From: Viscum album
Lineage: Eukaryota > Streptophyta > Magnoliopsida > Santalales > Viscaceae
NCBI GenBank assembly: GCA_963277665.1
Contig: OY728120.1
Coordinates: 425,264,138-425,328,137 of the forward strand
Direction of reading: 5' to 3'
DNA length: 64,000 nucleotides
This document shows positions 10,222 to 22,269 of this stretch, one piece after another (positions within the stretch are counted from its first letter, which is position 1; each line of letters begins with the position of its first letter). A program made the translations under genes and the position numbers. Under the pieces are notes generated by a model, which saw only the letters and a program-made list of their open reading frames with translations, searched no databases and was not told the DNA's origin.

Positions 10222-11890
10222 CCAAGTGTTGGACTCCTCATGTATTAATCATGTTTTAATGATCACAAATCTCATAAATGATCACAAATCTCATTCAACC
10301 TAGTTAACTTTTAAATTATATCCAATCATGTGTATTTATGTTTCAAGTTAACTCATGATTTATAATGGTTAAACTCAATCCATTTATGCATATTATTGTT
10401 TAAGTCTGAATACTATTATTTGCCTAAGTCCAAGACACTATGAAGCTTGAAACCGTAAGCCAGACACCATGAAGCCTAGCGAGACACCGTAAAGAAAGAC
10501 ACCGTGAGCAAGACACTGTGAGCAAGACACAGTGAGAAAGACACAGTAAGCAAGACACTTTGAAGAAGACACCATGACACTTAGACACCGTGACACTCAT
10601 ACACCGTGAACAAGACACCATGACACTAAGACCGTGACACTCAGACACCATGTAAAGGAGACACCGTTTTCATAACATATTGTGACACCATTTCTTAAAC
10701 TATTTTTCCGTATTTCAATTTAATGTTTAACGGTCATATTTGATGCCTTTAACGCACTAACATAATTAATGTTTCTTTGTAGACATAGTACGAGGTACGA
10801 GGTATGAAACACATGGAACCTGTCAGCTAAAACACATGCATTCGAAGATAAAGAGTGCAGAGTGCCCAACAACAATAAAGCAGGATACTGAACGAGAAAC
10901 AAGCCTGTGAGCACGACTGCGAAGAACACATTGCAATATTTTCAAAGAAATCATTGTCTCATACAAGCAATCCGACACTACTGAAGAACATAAAAAGTAC
11001 ACTGGAATCCAGAGAACACCTTTACATTATCAAATCTCATGAAGAACACAAGCTGAATTACGACACTCTATTTTTCAAGACAAAAACCAGAGAAGGAATC
11101 ATAAGCATTTCTGTTTAATCAAAGGAGTCCAGAGCTGCACTTAAAATCACAAGAGCATTCTAAACTCATATCTACTCTATCTTAGTGATTCTTTTACTTA
11201 CTTTTGAGCAGTGCATGTACTCTGTATATTCCATACACACACTGAATCCTGTGTAAAACTGAAGGATTTATAAATCCTTACACAAAACTCTTTATACTCT
11301 TGTTTACCCATGAAAACTGTGGAATATGTCCCTGTGTGGCCTGGTTATTAGTTTTTTTACTCGCGAAAATTGTAAAAGAGGTCCTTGTGTGACTTGGGCA
11401 GTCTGTGTGCTGTTGTTAACCCCGATCCAGGGTGTGGATCAAAGTTTATTTATATAAACTGCTTGGTGGTAGGTGATCAACAAGTGGAGTGGATTAGGTC
11501 TCGGCTTGATACTGAACCACTTGTTTCATATCCGCTGTGCTATTTAAATTTAGTCTTCTCTGTTTTACTGCTTTATTGCATAATCCAGAAAACTCTAATT
11601 TCACTTTGATAGTTAGTCTTGGAAAGAATTTATAACTGATTTGTCTTAGTAGGATAACTTCAAAAGTAATATTAATAATACATATTAAGATTTCTGAGAA
11701 TTAATCAATCTTCTAAGAAGTTGTTTAAATAGTCAAACTCTTATAACAGTATGACCTTGATTAGCTGGGCTGTATCTATTTTTGGGGAAAACCATTTCTT
11801 TTAAAATAATAATTTTTTTGTAACATAAATTTTTATAGTTACTCAATTCACCCCTCCCCTCTTGAGTAAACTACTCCGACCAACACCAAG
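10222..11890 (+). mobile_element. Ty1/copia-type solo LTR with 5-bp target duplication
   Basis: The LTR runs from TGTTGG (10227-10232) to CCAACA (11880-11885), which are perfect inverted termini. It is flanked by the identical 5-bp direct repeat ccaag at 10222-10226 and 11886-11890. The 5' part has the phrase gttttaatgatcacaaat and the 3' part ends in attcacccctcccctcttg; both phrases are, from general knowledge, typical of SIRE/Maximus-type copia LTRs. The length is 1659 bp. No gag-pol follows, so internal DNA and the second LTR were lost by LTR-LTR recombination. The intact termini and target duplication make this one of the better-bounded insertions in the window. Confidence 0.88.
10430..10668. 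repeat. Minisatellite of gacaccgtga-type units inside the LTR
   Basis: About fifteen imperfect copies of a 13-17 bp unit such as agacaccgtgagca occur in succession, with single-base variants (accatg, actgtg, acagtg). They lie near the 5' end of the solo LTR. The minus strand reads as an open frame (10424-10651) only because of the repeat, so no protein is proposed. Confidence 0.85.
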
Positions 11891-12042
11891 ATTAAACTAG
11901 TGGTAAATTTACATCATAAGATTCATTTAAGTGTTGTTAAATAATGAAAAAGTGAAGTACACATTGTCAAAAGATATGAGTTGCTTTGGGCCCATGTGAT
12001 GAAGAATATCTTGACTAAGTATTCATCAATAAAAATAATATA
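11891..12042. other. Short unassigned segment
   Basis: This lies between the solo LTR and the SINE. A reading such as NILTKYSSIKII hints at a copia RNase H end (ADILTK-like), but it is too short to support. Part of it recurs at about 12530-12595, as noted for the next unassigned segment. Confidence 0.3.
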
Positions 12043-12456
12043 GTGTGGAGTAATTCCTTTTTTAAAGGTTGGGGTTAAAGCCTCATTTTATTATTAAAGA
12101 AAAAAAAGAACTCTTTTGACAGGGTATAGAGAGACCCATTACATAGCCTGAAGGCCTAGTGGTCATGTAGCCCATTACATGGCCCATAGTCCCGAATTTT
12201 TTGGTCCAATGCCCATTCTATGAAAAATACTGCTACAGTACCTGCCTGTTATAGTACCCCATACAGTACCCGCCACAATAGTGCCCACAGCCGCTACAGT
12301 GTCCGTTGTTGCTATAGTCCCGCCACTGCTACAGTACCACTATAGTACTACTATAGTACCTGGGCCCAATATGTTTTGAACCCCCATTTTTCATGTAGGA
12401 TTACGGGGTGCTTACCACTAAGCCAAAATACCAACTACATGTGTGGAGTAATTCCT
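12043..12456 (-). mobile_element. tRNA-derived SINE with 16-bp target duplication
   Basis: The body is 12059-12440, flanked by the identical 16-bp repeat gtgtggagtaattcct at 12043-12058 and 12441-12456. Read on the minus strand, it begins with a pol III A box, TGGCTTAGTGGTAAGC (complement of 12410-12425). A B-box-like gggggttcaaaac follows (complement of 12373-12385). Spacing is as in a tRNA-derived promoter. The middle contains many copies of a ctacagtacc-like motif (about 12230-12360). The 3' end is A-rich (cctttaaaaaa) directly against the target duplication. Such elements are transcribed by RNA polymerase III and moved by LINE enzymes. No tRNA cloverleaf is complete, so it is not a tRNA gene. 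Confidence 0.8.
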
Positions 12457-13880
12457 AAACTCACATTTTTTTATACACATTAGTGTTATAATACTGATAA
12501 GGATGATTGATGATGAGTCTTATATCTTAACATTGATCAATAAAATGTAGTGTGAATTAATTCCTAAACACACATTTTCTTATACACATTAGATTCATTA
12601 TGTAAGTCAAAGGACTATCAATGTTGAAACTAATAATCATTGTAGAAACTTCAATTATATTTTGATACGTACTTTTCAAATAACAACATAATTCCATAAA
12701 CACATACCAACTATAATAAAAAATGGATATCATATGAGTTATAGTATGATATAAATCCATTAGGTCATAAAAACATGTGTTTGGATGTAAAGATTTTTTA
12801 TGAATATAAACAAACATGCATCAATAAAAACTCAATGTTCTTCTAAAGTAATTATCCTAATTTTTTCTAAGTATATTACAAGTATCCCTGATATAGAAAA
12901 ATTATAGTCAAGTGATAGACTATATTTCTATAAAAAGATGAAAATATCTATTTGAGATAGCAAGAGCAAAATTGACTTAGATTTAGTCAATACTGAAGAT
13001 GCACAATTAGTTGGTATAGGAATGAGTTCCACATGAACATGTGAAAAAGGAATGGTCTAGAGACACATACTACATTGGAAGGATAAAACCTTGGTAATGG
13101 TTTTATGTCACCATGGTCGATGATATGTTATTCATTGAGAATAATGAAACCTAAAAGTAATAAATAAATTACAAAAAGCTAAGATTGACATGATCAATGA
13201 AAATTCAATAATGGATTCCATGTATTAAGGTACACATGATTATTATTTTGAATACTATGGTGGGTATTCAAGTAAGATTATATATGAGCGGTAAAAGTGT
13301 GGTACTAATATGGCTTGATTGGGGATACCAAGTCATTATGCCTAAATCCACTAGTTCTCTACTTTTCATAGCTACTTTATATGATCATTATATTGAGCAT
13401 TGGATGCCAAGACCAAAAATATTGGAAGTCGTCTATACGATGCAACCAAAAAGGGTTGGTGACACCATAATACATCGATAAGGAGTGCAAGTTACTATAA
13501 TCTAGTTTTGGATTGAATTAAAAAAAAACACGATCATAGAATATTCATTTGAAATGAATTTTTCCATGTTTTTACAAGAGATTAGTGAGTGTGATATTAT
13601 TTTCAAGTAAAATATGTTTGATAACATATAGAAAACAACCATTGGTCTGACAATTAGTTAAGACCAGGATGAAAGTAACTCTATAGAGATTGACTTAAAG
13701 TATCAACCTATGTTCTGGGGAACTGGATCCATTGAGGTAGATCTGATGGTTTATTAGACCTAATCAATAGTACATATACTAACAAGGTATTGACAATATA
13801 GAAGTTGGAACAATTCAAGAGATAATTGTAACCATTGTCACATGACTGACTGAAAATTAACTTTTTATTATAAACTCACT
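12457..13880. other. Unassigned AT-rich stretch with a local duplication
   Basis: The segment around 12457-12490 (aaactcacattttttt then atacacattag) recurs at about 12563-12595, and the bases before each copy also match, so the SINE landed in one copy of an older duplication of about 110 bp. Broken frames in 12900-13500 look like former coding sequence, but no family could be named. Confidence 0.35.
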
Positions 13881-13889
13881 TTTTTATGA

Positions 13890-14286
13890 AAAGTGAGAAA
13901 CCAGTCCCAGTTAATCCAGAGGTTAAGCCTCATAAGAGAAAGCAAAGCTATCAAAGAAAAGCCTCATCCTATCAGTACTTTCCTATCTATAAAGATTCCA
14001 GATCATAAGCCATACCTTAGCATTAGGGTCATTTCCAATAACATCTTCAAGATGACACACCATTCTATCCCAAGTTCAGACATACTCTTCTTTTCTGATT
14101 TTCCCATCATTGAAGCCTCTCATAAGGATCATATCTTGTTTGTCGATCCAATTATCCTGCTCTTTATTGACCGCCACTTGAATAGGTCTTCCCATCATCT
14201 CTTCCTATTCCTGTGGGATGTTGACATAAAGAAATTCTTCCACCATCTCCTCTTCAGAGTGAAGGATATGTTCTATAGAGTCCTTT
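13890..14286 (-). pseudogene. Unidentified frame downstream of the LINE ORF1
   Basis: On the minus strand an ATG overlaps the stop of the preceding LINE ORF1 (ATGA arrangement at about 14286). About 130 codons follow, with three stops. The reading is acidic and includes MVEEFLYVNIPQE and QDNWIDKQDMIL. It is not the expected L1 endonuclease start. It could be the C-terminal part of ORF1 after a frameshift. No function is assigned. Confidence 0.35.
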
Positions 14287-14287
14287 G

Positions 14288-15843
14288 TCATTCTGGTATT
14301 TTTTTCCTTGTTCTATTTTCCTGAACTGTAACTTGGGGCTTTTTCTGCGTAATAACTATGAGGGCTGAATAAATATCCATCTCACATGTTTTCGATTTTT
14401 GACCTGATCGTGTTTCCATCGGTTTTGGTAAATGCGAGTAGTCCTTGTTTCCTTTCCCCTTCTTCTTCCTAGGTGTTTTTCCCTCCTCATGAGCCTTAAG
14501 ATCCTCCTCATACTCCACACCATCTGCAATTCCTCCATCCGGGTCATTGGGTGCATCCTGAACAGACTCATTGGTGTCCAAACACTCAAAAAAGTTTTGA
14601 GTCTGAACACCATTAAGAACCAAAGCCTTTCCCGCTGTTTGGGTGTTGACCCCGGAAATACTCTGCTTGATTTGGGATTCCTTTTCCACCCTTTCTGACC
14701 GCACCTCCATTTCCTTCCCATATAATACCCTACCTTCATCTTGATATGCCTGTGAAGAGGATTCATCTCTCCGCACTGAAATACCCAGGTCTCGGTCCCT
14801 CAAATCCTCTTTAAGCCTAGAAAAAATCCTTAACACAGAGGGTTCCTCCACTTGTTTTTCCGAATGTCTCTTTTTCACTGCCTTACCTGCCAAGAAATTA
14901 TTCTGTATAGTCTCGTTCTCCTACCTCCCCCACACTGTCACCTTCTCCTGGTGTCCATCCCGTCTACAAACAGTGGCCGAGTTTCCCAGTCTTCTGCAGG
15001 AAGAGAAAAATTCCACCCAATGATCGAAGACCACTGGTTGTTTACACCTTACTTCCTCTCTAGCTTCTATCCACACCGATTCAACCCGCAGCCTCGACAC
15101 ATCTACCTCCACACACATGTGCGGGTTGATTGGATGACATACGAACACAGTACGAGAATCCACACAGAGAAATCTACCGACTAGATTACATAACATACGT
15201 AAAATCAAGGGATTCTGAAATGGTAGAGGAAGTTGAGGAAGACTTAACCAAATCGGCACTATAGGAGAATCATGGTTCAGGTATAAATCATAGTTCCACC
15301 AAAATAGATAGAATATGCATCCACCGCATTTCCTGGGCATGCATGACAGATCATGAACAAAGTCCTCCGACGAAGAACATCTCACCATCAACTGACTTTT
15401 ATCAAGAAGGACAACAACCGCTCGTTCTTTTAGACCCCAATGATCGAAGACAAACCTGTCAAATTCATCCATCGAAGGATGTTTTATCCTAAATCGGGCA
15501 ACCAACGTTAGATGTAGTAAACCCCCACCTCCGTAAACTCCCTATCCAACAATGGAACCACAGGGTCACCTTCCTGAATAATAGGAACCTTCAGATCAAG
15601 ATTGATCGCAGGAAAGCCCAGAATCGAAGATGGATTGGTGAAGGGATAAAAGTCACATCTCCGGACATTATGAAGAAGTCGGGAATCCTCCCCCTCCCAC
15701 CGACTGGTGGTGGAGGCGAAAGCATCGTCGACCCCATTAGGGTTAAGCCATCGCCGATTCAAGCTCCCCATCACGTCTCCCACAATTCCCCTGTCTTGGT
15801 CACATGGAATAAACCTCTCTAAGAATACATGCAAGGTGTACAA
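14288..15843 (-). pseudogene. L1-type LINE ORF1 (DUF4283-like), broken
   Basis: Three minus-strand pieces join in order. Piece 15843-15508 is N-terminal and includes INLDLKVPIIQEGDPVV. Piece 15505-14921 carries the DUF4283-like core (MDEFDRFVFDHWGLKERAV, then VEVDVSRLRVESVWIEA) and a degraded zinc-knuckle region ending SSCRRLGNSATVCRRDG, where the first Cys has become Phe. Piece 14893-14288 is a charged Lys/Glu-rich tail. A one-base shift near 15505-15530 and a stop at 14921 break it. In plant L1-like LINEs this protein binds the element RNA. ORF2 (endonuclease-RT) does not follow, so the element is truncated on the 3' side, the reverse of the usual 5' truncation. A DUF4283-containing gene unrelated to LINEs is the alternative. 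Confidence 0.65.
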
Positions 15844-15849
15844 GAGGAT

Positions 15850-17399
15850 ATTAAAGAGGTGAGTATAATTATATAAGTGCTATTAATGGATTTATCACAT
15901 ATTCCATGTTTTTTACTATATATTATATTTCCAATATATAATTAATGATAACAAAATATCAGTTATATCTAGTAGAACTGCATTGGAAGCAGTTAGATCT
16001 ATCCAATTGTACTTGAGAAAGCACAAAATGTATGTACCTATAATGTGGAGAGGAAGGGATACTAGTTATAGGGGAACATAAATTATTCTTCCTCAAGATA
16101 AACATTATCTAATATCATAGTCGGGCTAAGTTAATGAGTAGGTGAAGTTCATTCAAGCTAGTGGTATCCATATTTAAAAATATCAAGTACGTTGCAGATT
16201 CTGATGCAGCTAAGAAGCAGTGTAAAACTCACAAAAATTTATTACAGTTCTTGGAGTCACACCTAGTATGTAGATTTTTATCATAATATAAATTATAATA
16301 ATCCTACTATTGGTACTAGACATGATTTTATGTTTTGATAGTGTAAAAAATGAATATACCTGGGGATATTATCTCTTGGGGAGTCTTACTCAAGGAGATG
16401 AAGTCACAGATAGTAGAATATCCATACAGTGCGTTATGAATGATGTAAACTTATCATTATTGTGTTGATATTTCTATGCCCACTATTTAAATGGTAATTA
16501 TTATAGATTATTTATCATGTCAAAAGGTTATAGAAGTTCCCATGATATAATGAGAACATCTAGATAATATGACTTTAGTCTTAAAAATATGTCCTATGGT
16601 CTAGATACATTATGATGACTGGACACATATAATGTCTGACTATCAGGTGTTGGAGGCTTATAAGCATTGAGACTTCTTCTCATGAAGTTTTCACTTTGTG
16701 ATCTTGAGTTGATGAGATCATGAATACAAATTTTCCAATAGAAACACCACATGTTTCAGGTGTAATTGGTAGTTCATATATGTGAACACATGTAATTGTC
16801 TCCTAAATTGAGATTATTATTAGTGTATACTATCTTATAAATTAATTTGATGTAGGAAAAAACTATGGCATTAAAGTCATAAAGATGTAGCTTGTGTTGG
16901 GTGCGTCATTGGTAGTATGATATTGATTGAATAATTAATATATAATTTGTTGCTTTCGATTGGAAGAGATATCTTGAGCCTAGTTGATCATGATGAGAGT
17001 ACCATTATTAAATCCATGATCATGGTAGAAAAAGGTAAGTCTGTCTAGTTAGATCAATGAATAAAAAATAAAGGATGATGAAATAAAGCGTGCATCCTAC
17101 TTTATGAGATATCGCAAGATAAATAGATTATATTACATGGCGTGTGTTTGTAGAAGGTAATTGTTTCTATGACTATTCCTTATCTCGTTAGGGGTTTTTA
17201 TGGGTTGTTTTGTTTGTGAATGATATTCACTGCTATCGATATATGGTCCTAGAGGGTCATAAACTCAGCGTATTCAAAAGTCTGCCCTATTCAGATGAAT
17301 AAGAGTATAAGATATGGTGGGACCCACCACGATGTCTGGGATATGTACGAAGATATACGATAACCAAGTAATAAATAAACTCATATTATTCTAGTTTAG
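15850..17399. other. Unassigned AT-rich stretch
   Basis: Broken short frames are seen, but no domain is recognisable. It may be decayed retrotransposon DNA, but there is no direct support. Confidence 0.35.
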
Positions 17400-17905
17400 A
17401 ATAATTAGTATTGAATTTGTTTATTAAATGTATTTACAAGTATTAAATTAAATACATGGAAAATAGTTAATGAAAAAATATTATTTTAATATATTCAAGG
17501 TTTGTTTAATATTTGTGGGAACAATGAGTCAAGTTAATGGCTCAATTTTATCATGTAATACATTTATTATATTACAATAATGAAATACAAATACAAATTA
17601 TATTTATGCCTTAGTCATTCAGTCATAAATTTTCATTTATAGCTTATATACTATGTTATAAATATTCATGGTCGGGGAGCCAATTCTGGGAATTTTATTA
17701 ACACACTATATAAAGGAGGATAGAGGCTCTCACATAGTGACTATTCTTCTTATGAGATCTATACCCCCACTCTCCTCTCTCCCTATTCTTAGAGAGAGAA
17801 GCTCTTATTCCAAGGAATCAATTGAAGAACTCCTTCACGAATCAATATAACAGAGCTACGATGATTTTAGGGATGTCGAAGGAATCGTTGAATTTCCACG
17901 CTAGC
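17400..17905 (+). promoter_or_regulatory. LTR-like promoter segment with TATA box
   Basis: A TATA box (TATATAAA, 17707-17714) is followed by a CT-rich tract (about 17765-17785) and gaattc-poor leader DNA ending near 17905. This resembles the U3-R-U5 organisation of a copia LTR, and a copia gag-pol remnant begins about 1 kb downstream. I could not find a matching copy after 22270, so its identity as the 5' LTR of that element is inference. Confidence 0.4.
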
Positions 17906-18929
17906 ACCCAAAATTCAACAATCGATGAACCAACATATTTTAAAGCACTTGTGGAATATCTAGTGGGATTTGAATTTGGATCCTCTGAGCAATGATCGTC
18001 GGTAATGAGCAGATTATGAACACACGACTTCTTATCAAGATGAGTATTTTTTCAATTTATTTTTGTGCTAATTAATTTGCACGAAGACCCTTGAGTTGTA
18101 ACCTGGAAGTACTTTACTGGTGATGACATTGTTACATCGATCGCTGATGAAAAAATTTTAAATTCCCAACTTTTCAGGATTCCACTGTTCACCCTTTACC
18201 AACATTTACTTGGTGATAGATAAGCATAGTGAGGATGAGAACTTAGTATACCTGTTTAGGTTATGAGTTATTTTAACTTATTTATTATTGAGTTTTATCT
18301 TTCTTTCTTTCTCTTCTGCATGAGATACTTCGAGGAAGATCCTTTCGAGTATACCTGTTATGCTTACCCTACATATACATAACTTATTTTTCAGGTTAGC
18401 AGGATAAGGTCATAGATCGGGTTTCATTTTACTAGATCATGGTTATTTGAGAGAAGTTTGGGATTCATGGTCATTTCTGACTTTATCTGTAATACTTATA
18501 GTTTCCTTTTTATATGTACTAGTTTTTTATGACATTACATAATTCTAATTGAGAGTTTTTTAATTTTATCTTGAACATGAGTTGTATCAGTGTTCATGTA
18601 TTATATCTCATTCCTAGTGTTTATCTTAGAGGGTAATTCCTCCTATCTCTGTGTATGTTAAACCCTCAGTGCTTGCCACCAACTTATGACCTTCAGGCAT
18701 CATTATATCCCTTCTCTCATTGCCTACCCATGTGGGGTAACTTTAGGGGGAGGGGTTGCGACAACCTATCAATTATCATGTTAATATAATTAGATGGTTC
18801 TTATAACTCTCTTATGTATTCTATGATGCACGGGTGTGGTGATTCTTTAGCACTTTAATTGGTTTAATCTTCCTTATTGTTTAATGAACTTTAGAAACTC
18901 AACATTATTAAAAAAAGGTTGAGGTTATT
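17906..18929. other. Segment between LTR-like promoter and copia gag
   Basis: This is probably leader and a lost 5' gag region. No gag N-terminal motif was readable. It contains a short tttctttctttc tract near 18300. Confidence 0.3.
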
Positions 18930-21900
18930 AATATGAGAGGTGGAAATGATCAGAGATGTCGTAAGCAGAGGGGAAATAATAAGTCTAGGAGTTGTTCTAA
19001 GTTTAGGGGTAGAGTAGTGAAGTGTTTTCAGTGTCAGAAACCTGGGAATATGAAGGAAAAATGTTCTAAAAGGAATAATTCTAATTGAAATAAAGATCAC
19101 TCATTGTTGGTGGAGAAAAATTATGATACTGTCGATGTCCTAAATGTATGTATGAATACCATGTCTGAAGAGTGGGTCTTAGATTCAAAATGTTCCTTAT
19201 ATATGTTCCTTGAGATATAATAGTTTACTCATAAAAGTAAAATCATGAGTATTGATGTATATGTTTGGAATAATAAATGTTGTTGTATCATAGTTATAGG
19301 CTCTTTTTATTTAGAACTATATGATGGGTCTGTGATAACTCTGTATGAGGTTAGGTGGGTAATTTTATTGAAGTGAAACCTTATATAACAAGGATTGTTA
19401 GAACATTAGGGATACACCTTTAGGTTTTATTCTAGAAGAATTAAGATTCCATGGTGATAAATCACCATTATTAAAGGAACTCTCATTAATGGGTCGAATG
19501 TCTTAGATGCTAGAGCACATTTGAAGTAGTTGAATGTGAACCATGATCCAGTTTCTAATAACACTATGCTATCATATGTATGACTTGATCACATGAGTTC
19601 TTAGAGAAAAAATGAACTTAGTAAGAATGGGTTTTGAGTGATATCACCCTGAGTGATTTTCCCTTTTGTGAAGATTGTGTGTTTGGAAAATCCAAATGGG
19701 TGAGATTTAAGAGTCTAGTATAAATAACCAGGACCCCCCTTGAATACGTCCATTCATATTTATAGGTAAATTCTACGTTTTCCTCCCATAGTAGAGTATT
19801 TTAAATTTTAAAGACTTAGAAATCCATTATAGAGGATCAGAAAGAAAAGAAGTTGAAGGCCTTTAGGACTGCTAATAAGTTAGAGTATTTTTTGAATTAA
19901 TTTATTGAATTCTATAACTTTGAGGATGTCTTGAGTCATTAGAGAGTTGTAAAGTCCCCACAACACAAGAATTTATCTAAAAGAATGAATAGGGCCATCT
20001 TGGAAAGTGTGAGAATCATATTCTCACACTTGTATTTATCTTGTATTTATCTCATTCTTTCTAGGTAGAGGATGCTACTACAATAGTGTGCTTGATCATA
20101 TGTTTCCCCTCTAGTACAACCCAATTCAAAAATATAAGGAAATGGGGACAAGTTCCTTCTAGTTTTGGAGACTTTAGAGTCTTTGATTTCACCACTTATT
20201 CTAACCATAAAACAGATAAAATAGAACCTAGGGCGATTGAGTGTGACTTTGTGGGTTATCCTAAGGGTTATAAGTTGTGATTATATGATCATGACTTTCA
20301 TAAGTGAATTACAGTTCATGATTTTTTCTTCCAAGAGTATTTTGTTCCTAATAAAAAGCCTATTATGTCTAATGATATTAGTATGACTGAACCTATGGGT
20401 GTTGAGGTTCTTTTAGAGCCTAAAAAGCAATCTGAACTTGATACAACCTCCAATTTTCTTCCCTAATCGGTTCACAGTGTACCCAATTCTGACTTGAGTC
20501 TGAGGCATAGGGATAGAGTGGACTTAGGGATTATCAATTGATGTGAGATGGGGTTAGGAGAACCATTCTACATATTTTCTAGTTCAGTCACACAAATGTG
20601 GTTGTTTATGCGTTTAATATTTCTCTTGATATAAACTGTGATGATCCCAAACCTTCAAACAAGACATGAAATATAATGATTCTAGGTAGTGTATCACTAC
20701 TACGAATGATGAGATATACTCCCTTATAAAAAATCATACTTTAATTATAGTGACATAAACTGAAAGAGAGAGAGTTATAGGTTGTAAAGGGATTTTAAAA
20801 GAAAGGAGGATAATACTGGGAATATGAAAATTAAATATATAGCCTGAATTGTTGATAAAGGATTCATTCAGTGTGAGGTAATTGACTATAATGAAAATTT
20901 ACCCAATTGTTAAACATTCATCTATTATATTTTTTCTTGCTTATATTTCCCACAATGGTTTTCATATAGATTATTTAAATGTAAAAAAAACTTTTTTACA
21001 TGGAAAGTTGGATAAAATTTTTACATGTATCATCATAAAGGTTTTTTAAAAGACTTTAAATACGATCAAGTCTACCTTTTTAAAAAATCCTTTTATAGAC
21101 ATAAAAAATTATTGAGAATGTGGTATAGATATTTCGATACTTTAATGCTTGAAAAAGGTTTTAATATAAGTAAATATGATTCATGTGACTATTTTAATCT
21201 TCTTATACATGAGATCATTTACATACAATTATATGTTGATGATATGATTCTTATTTGAAAGAAAATTAGTCTGATAAACCATTTAAAAATACAACTTAAC
21301 ACTGGTTTTGAAATGAAATATATGGGAAATGATGAGAAAATATTAGGCATCAAAATAATTAATAATAGAGAAACTGAAGTTTTGAATTTTTCCTAATGTG
21401 ATTATGTGAAGTCGATGTTAAAACGATATCTATTTGAGAATTTAGAGCATTTTAATGTGCCTTTAAGCCATCAATTTAAGTTATCCATGTCCCAGTCCCC
21501 TAACTATGAGTCTAATGTAACCTTCATGAGACAAATTCCATATGCTAATGTTATAGGTAGTTTTATGTATGCCATTATTTTCTCTATAACATATATTTAT
21601 TTTTTCATTGTCACCATAAGTAGGTTTTTGAGAAACCCCGGGAAACCCCATTGACATGCGTTGAAATGATTTTTCAGGCATGTATCTAAATATTTTGACC
21701 TATGTATTGATTTTGGAAATAATAGCATTTATTATAATGATATAGTAGGTTTTGTTGATTCCGACTATGCAACAAATGTTGATACTTGGAAATCTATTAG
21801 TGGTTATATTTTTCTTACTTGTGGTGGGCTTGTTTCATAGAAATGTAGTATTTGATATATTGTTTCATTTTCCACCAATGAGATAGAAAACATTTCTTTA

Positions 21901-22195
21901 ATCAAATCTATTATGAAATCCATTTTGTTACAAGGACTAATTAATGAATTGTATTTATCGTCTAGTAATATAGATTTGTATTGTGATAATTTGTAAGGCC
22001 TGTTCTTATTTAGAAATTATGTTTACCATGGTAGGATAAATCACATAGATATTAGGTTTCATTTTTTTAGGGAAATTATAGAGATTAGGGTGTTGTATGT
22101 CCATAAGGTACATACTTCCAATAAGCCTGCCGAGAGTTTGACTAAGGTAATTCCTCTATCAATGTTTAGAAATTCTTAGGCTTAATGAGTATAGT
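18930..22195 (+). pseudogene. Ty1/copia gag-pol, heavily degraded
   Basis: The copia order is readable through many stops and frameshifts. There is a zinc knuckle CFQCQKPGNMKEKC at 19023-19064, with Asn in the His position. The protease start EEWVLDSKCS lies at about 19168-19197, with Lys for Gly. The integrase C-terminal region includes DKIEPRAIECDFVGYPKGYK (20215-20274). RT has LMLEKGFNISKYDSCDYF (about 21142-21195) and LYVDDMILI (21229-21255). RNase H has GFVDSDYATNVDTWKSISGY (about 21748-21807) and LTKVIP near 22140. Protease-integrase-RT-RNase H order and these motifs are diagnostic of Ty1/copia. The gag N terminus and clear terminal repeats are missing. It is non-autonomous and dead. 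Confidence 0.88.
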
Positions 22196-22245
22196 CATGG
22201 TACTATAACATATGTTGACCAAACACCATTGTTGATGAATCAATT

Positions 22246-22269
22246 TTATTACAAAGGTGGAGATTTATG
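22246..22269 (+). other. Candidate polypurine tract of the copia element
   Basis: The phrase aaaggtggagattta (22253-22267) matches the aaggtggagatt-type tract that precedes 3' LTRs of many plant copia elements. A 3' LTR would start just after, with tgtgtggcttc nearby, but its end was not found. Confidence 0.55.

Noticed and set aside
13236..13481. An 81-codon open frame as a gene
   Set aside because: There is no recognised domain, the flanking frames look like broken remnants, and no conserved copy occurs in the window.
16020..17000. A second copia pol remnant upstream of the clear one
   Set aside because: A few readings looked suggestive, but no ordered set of motifs could be followed.
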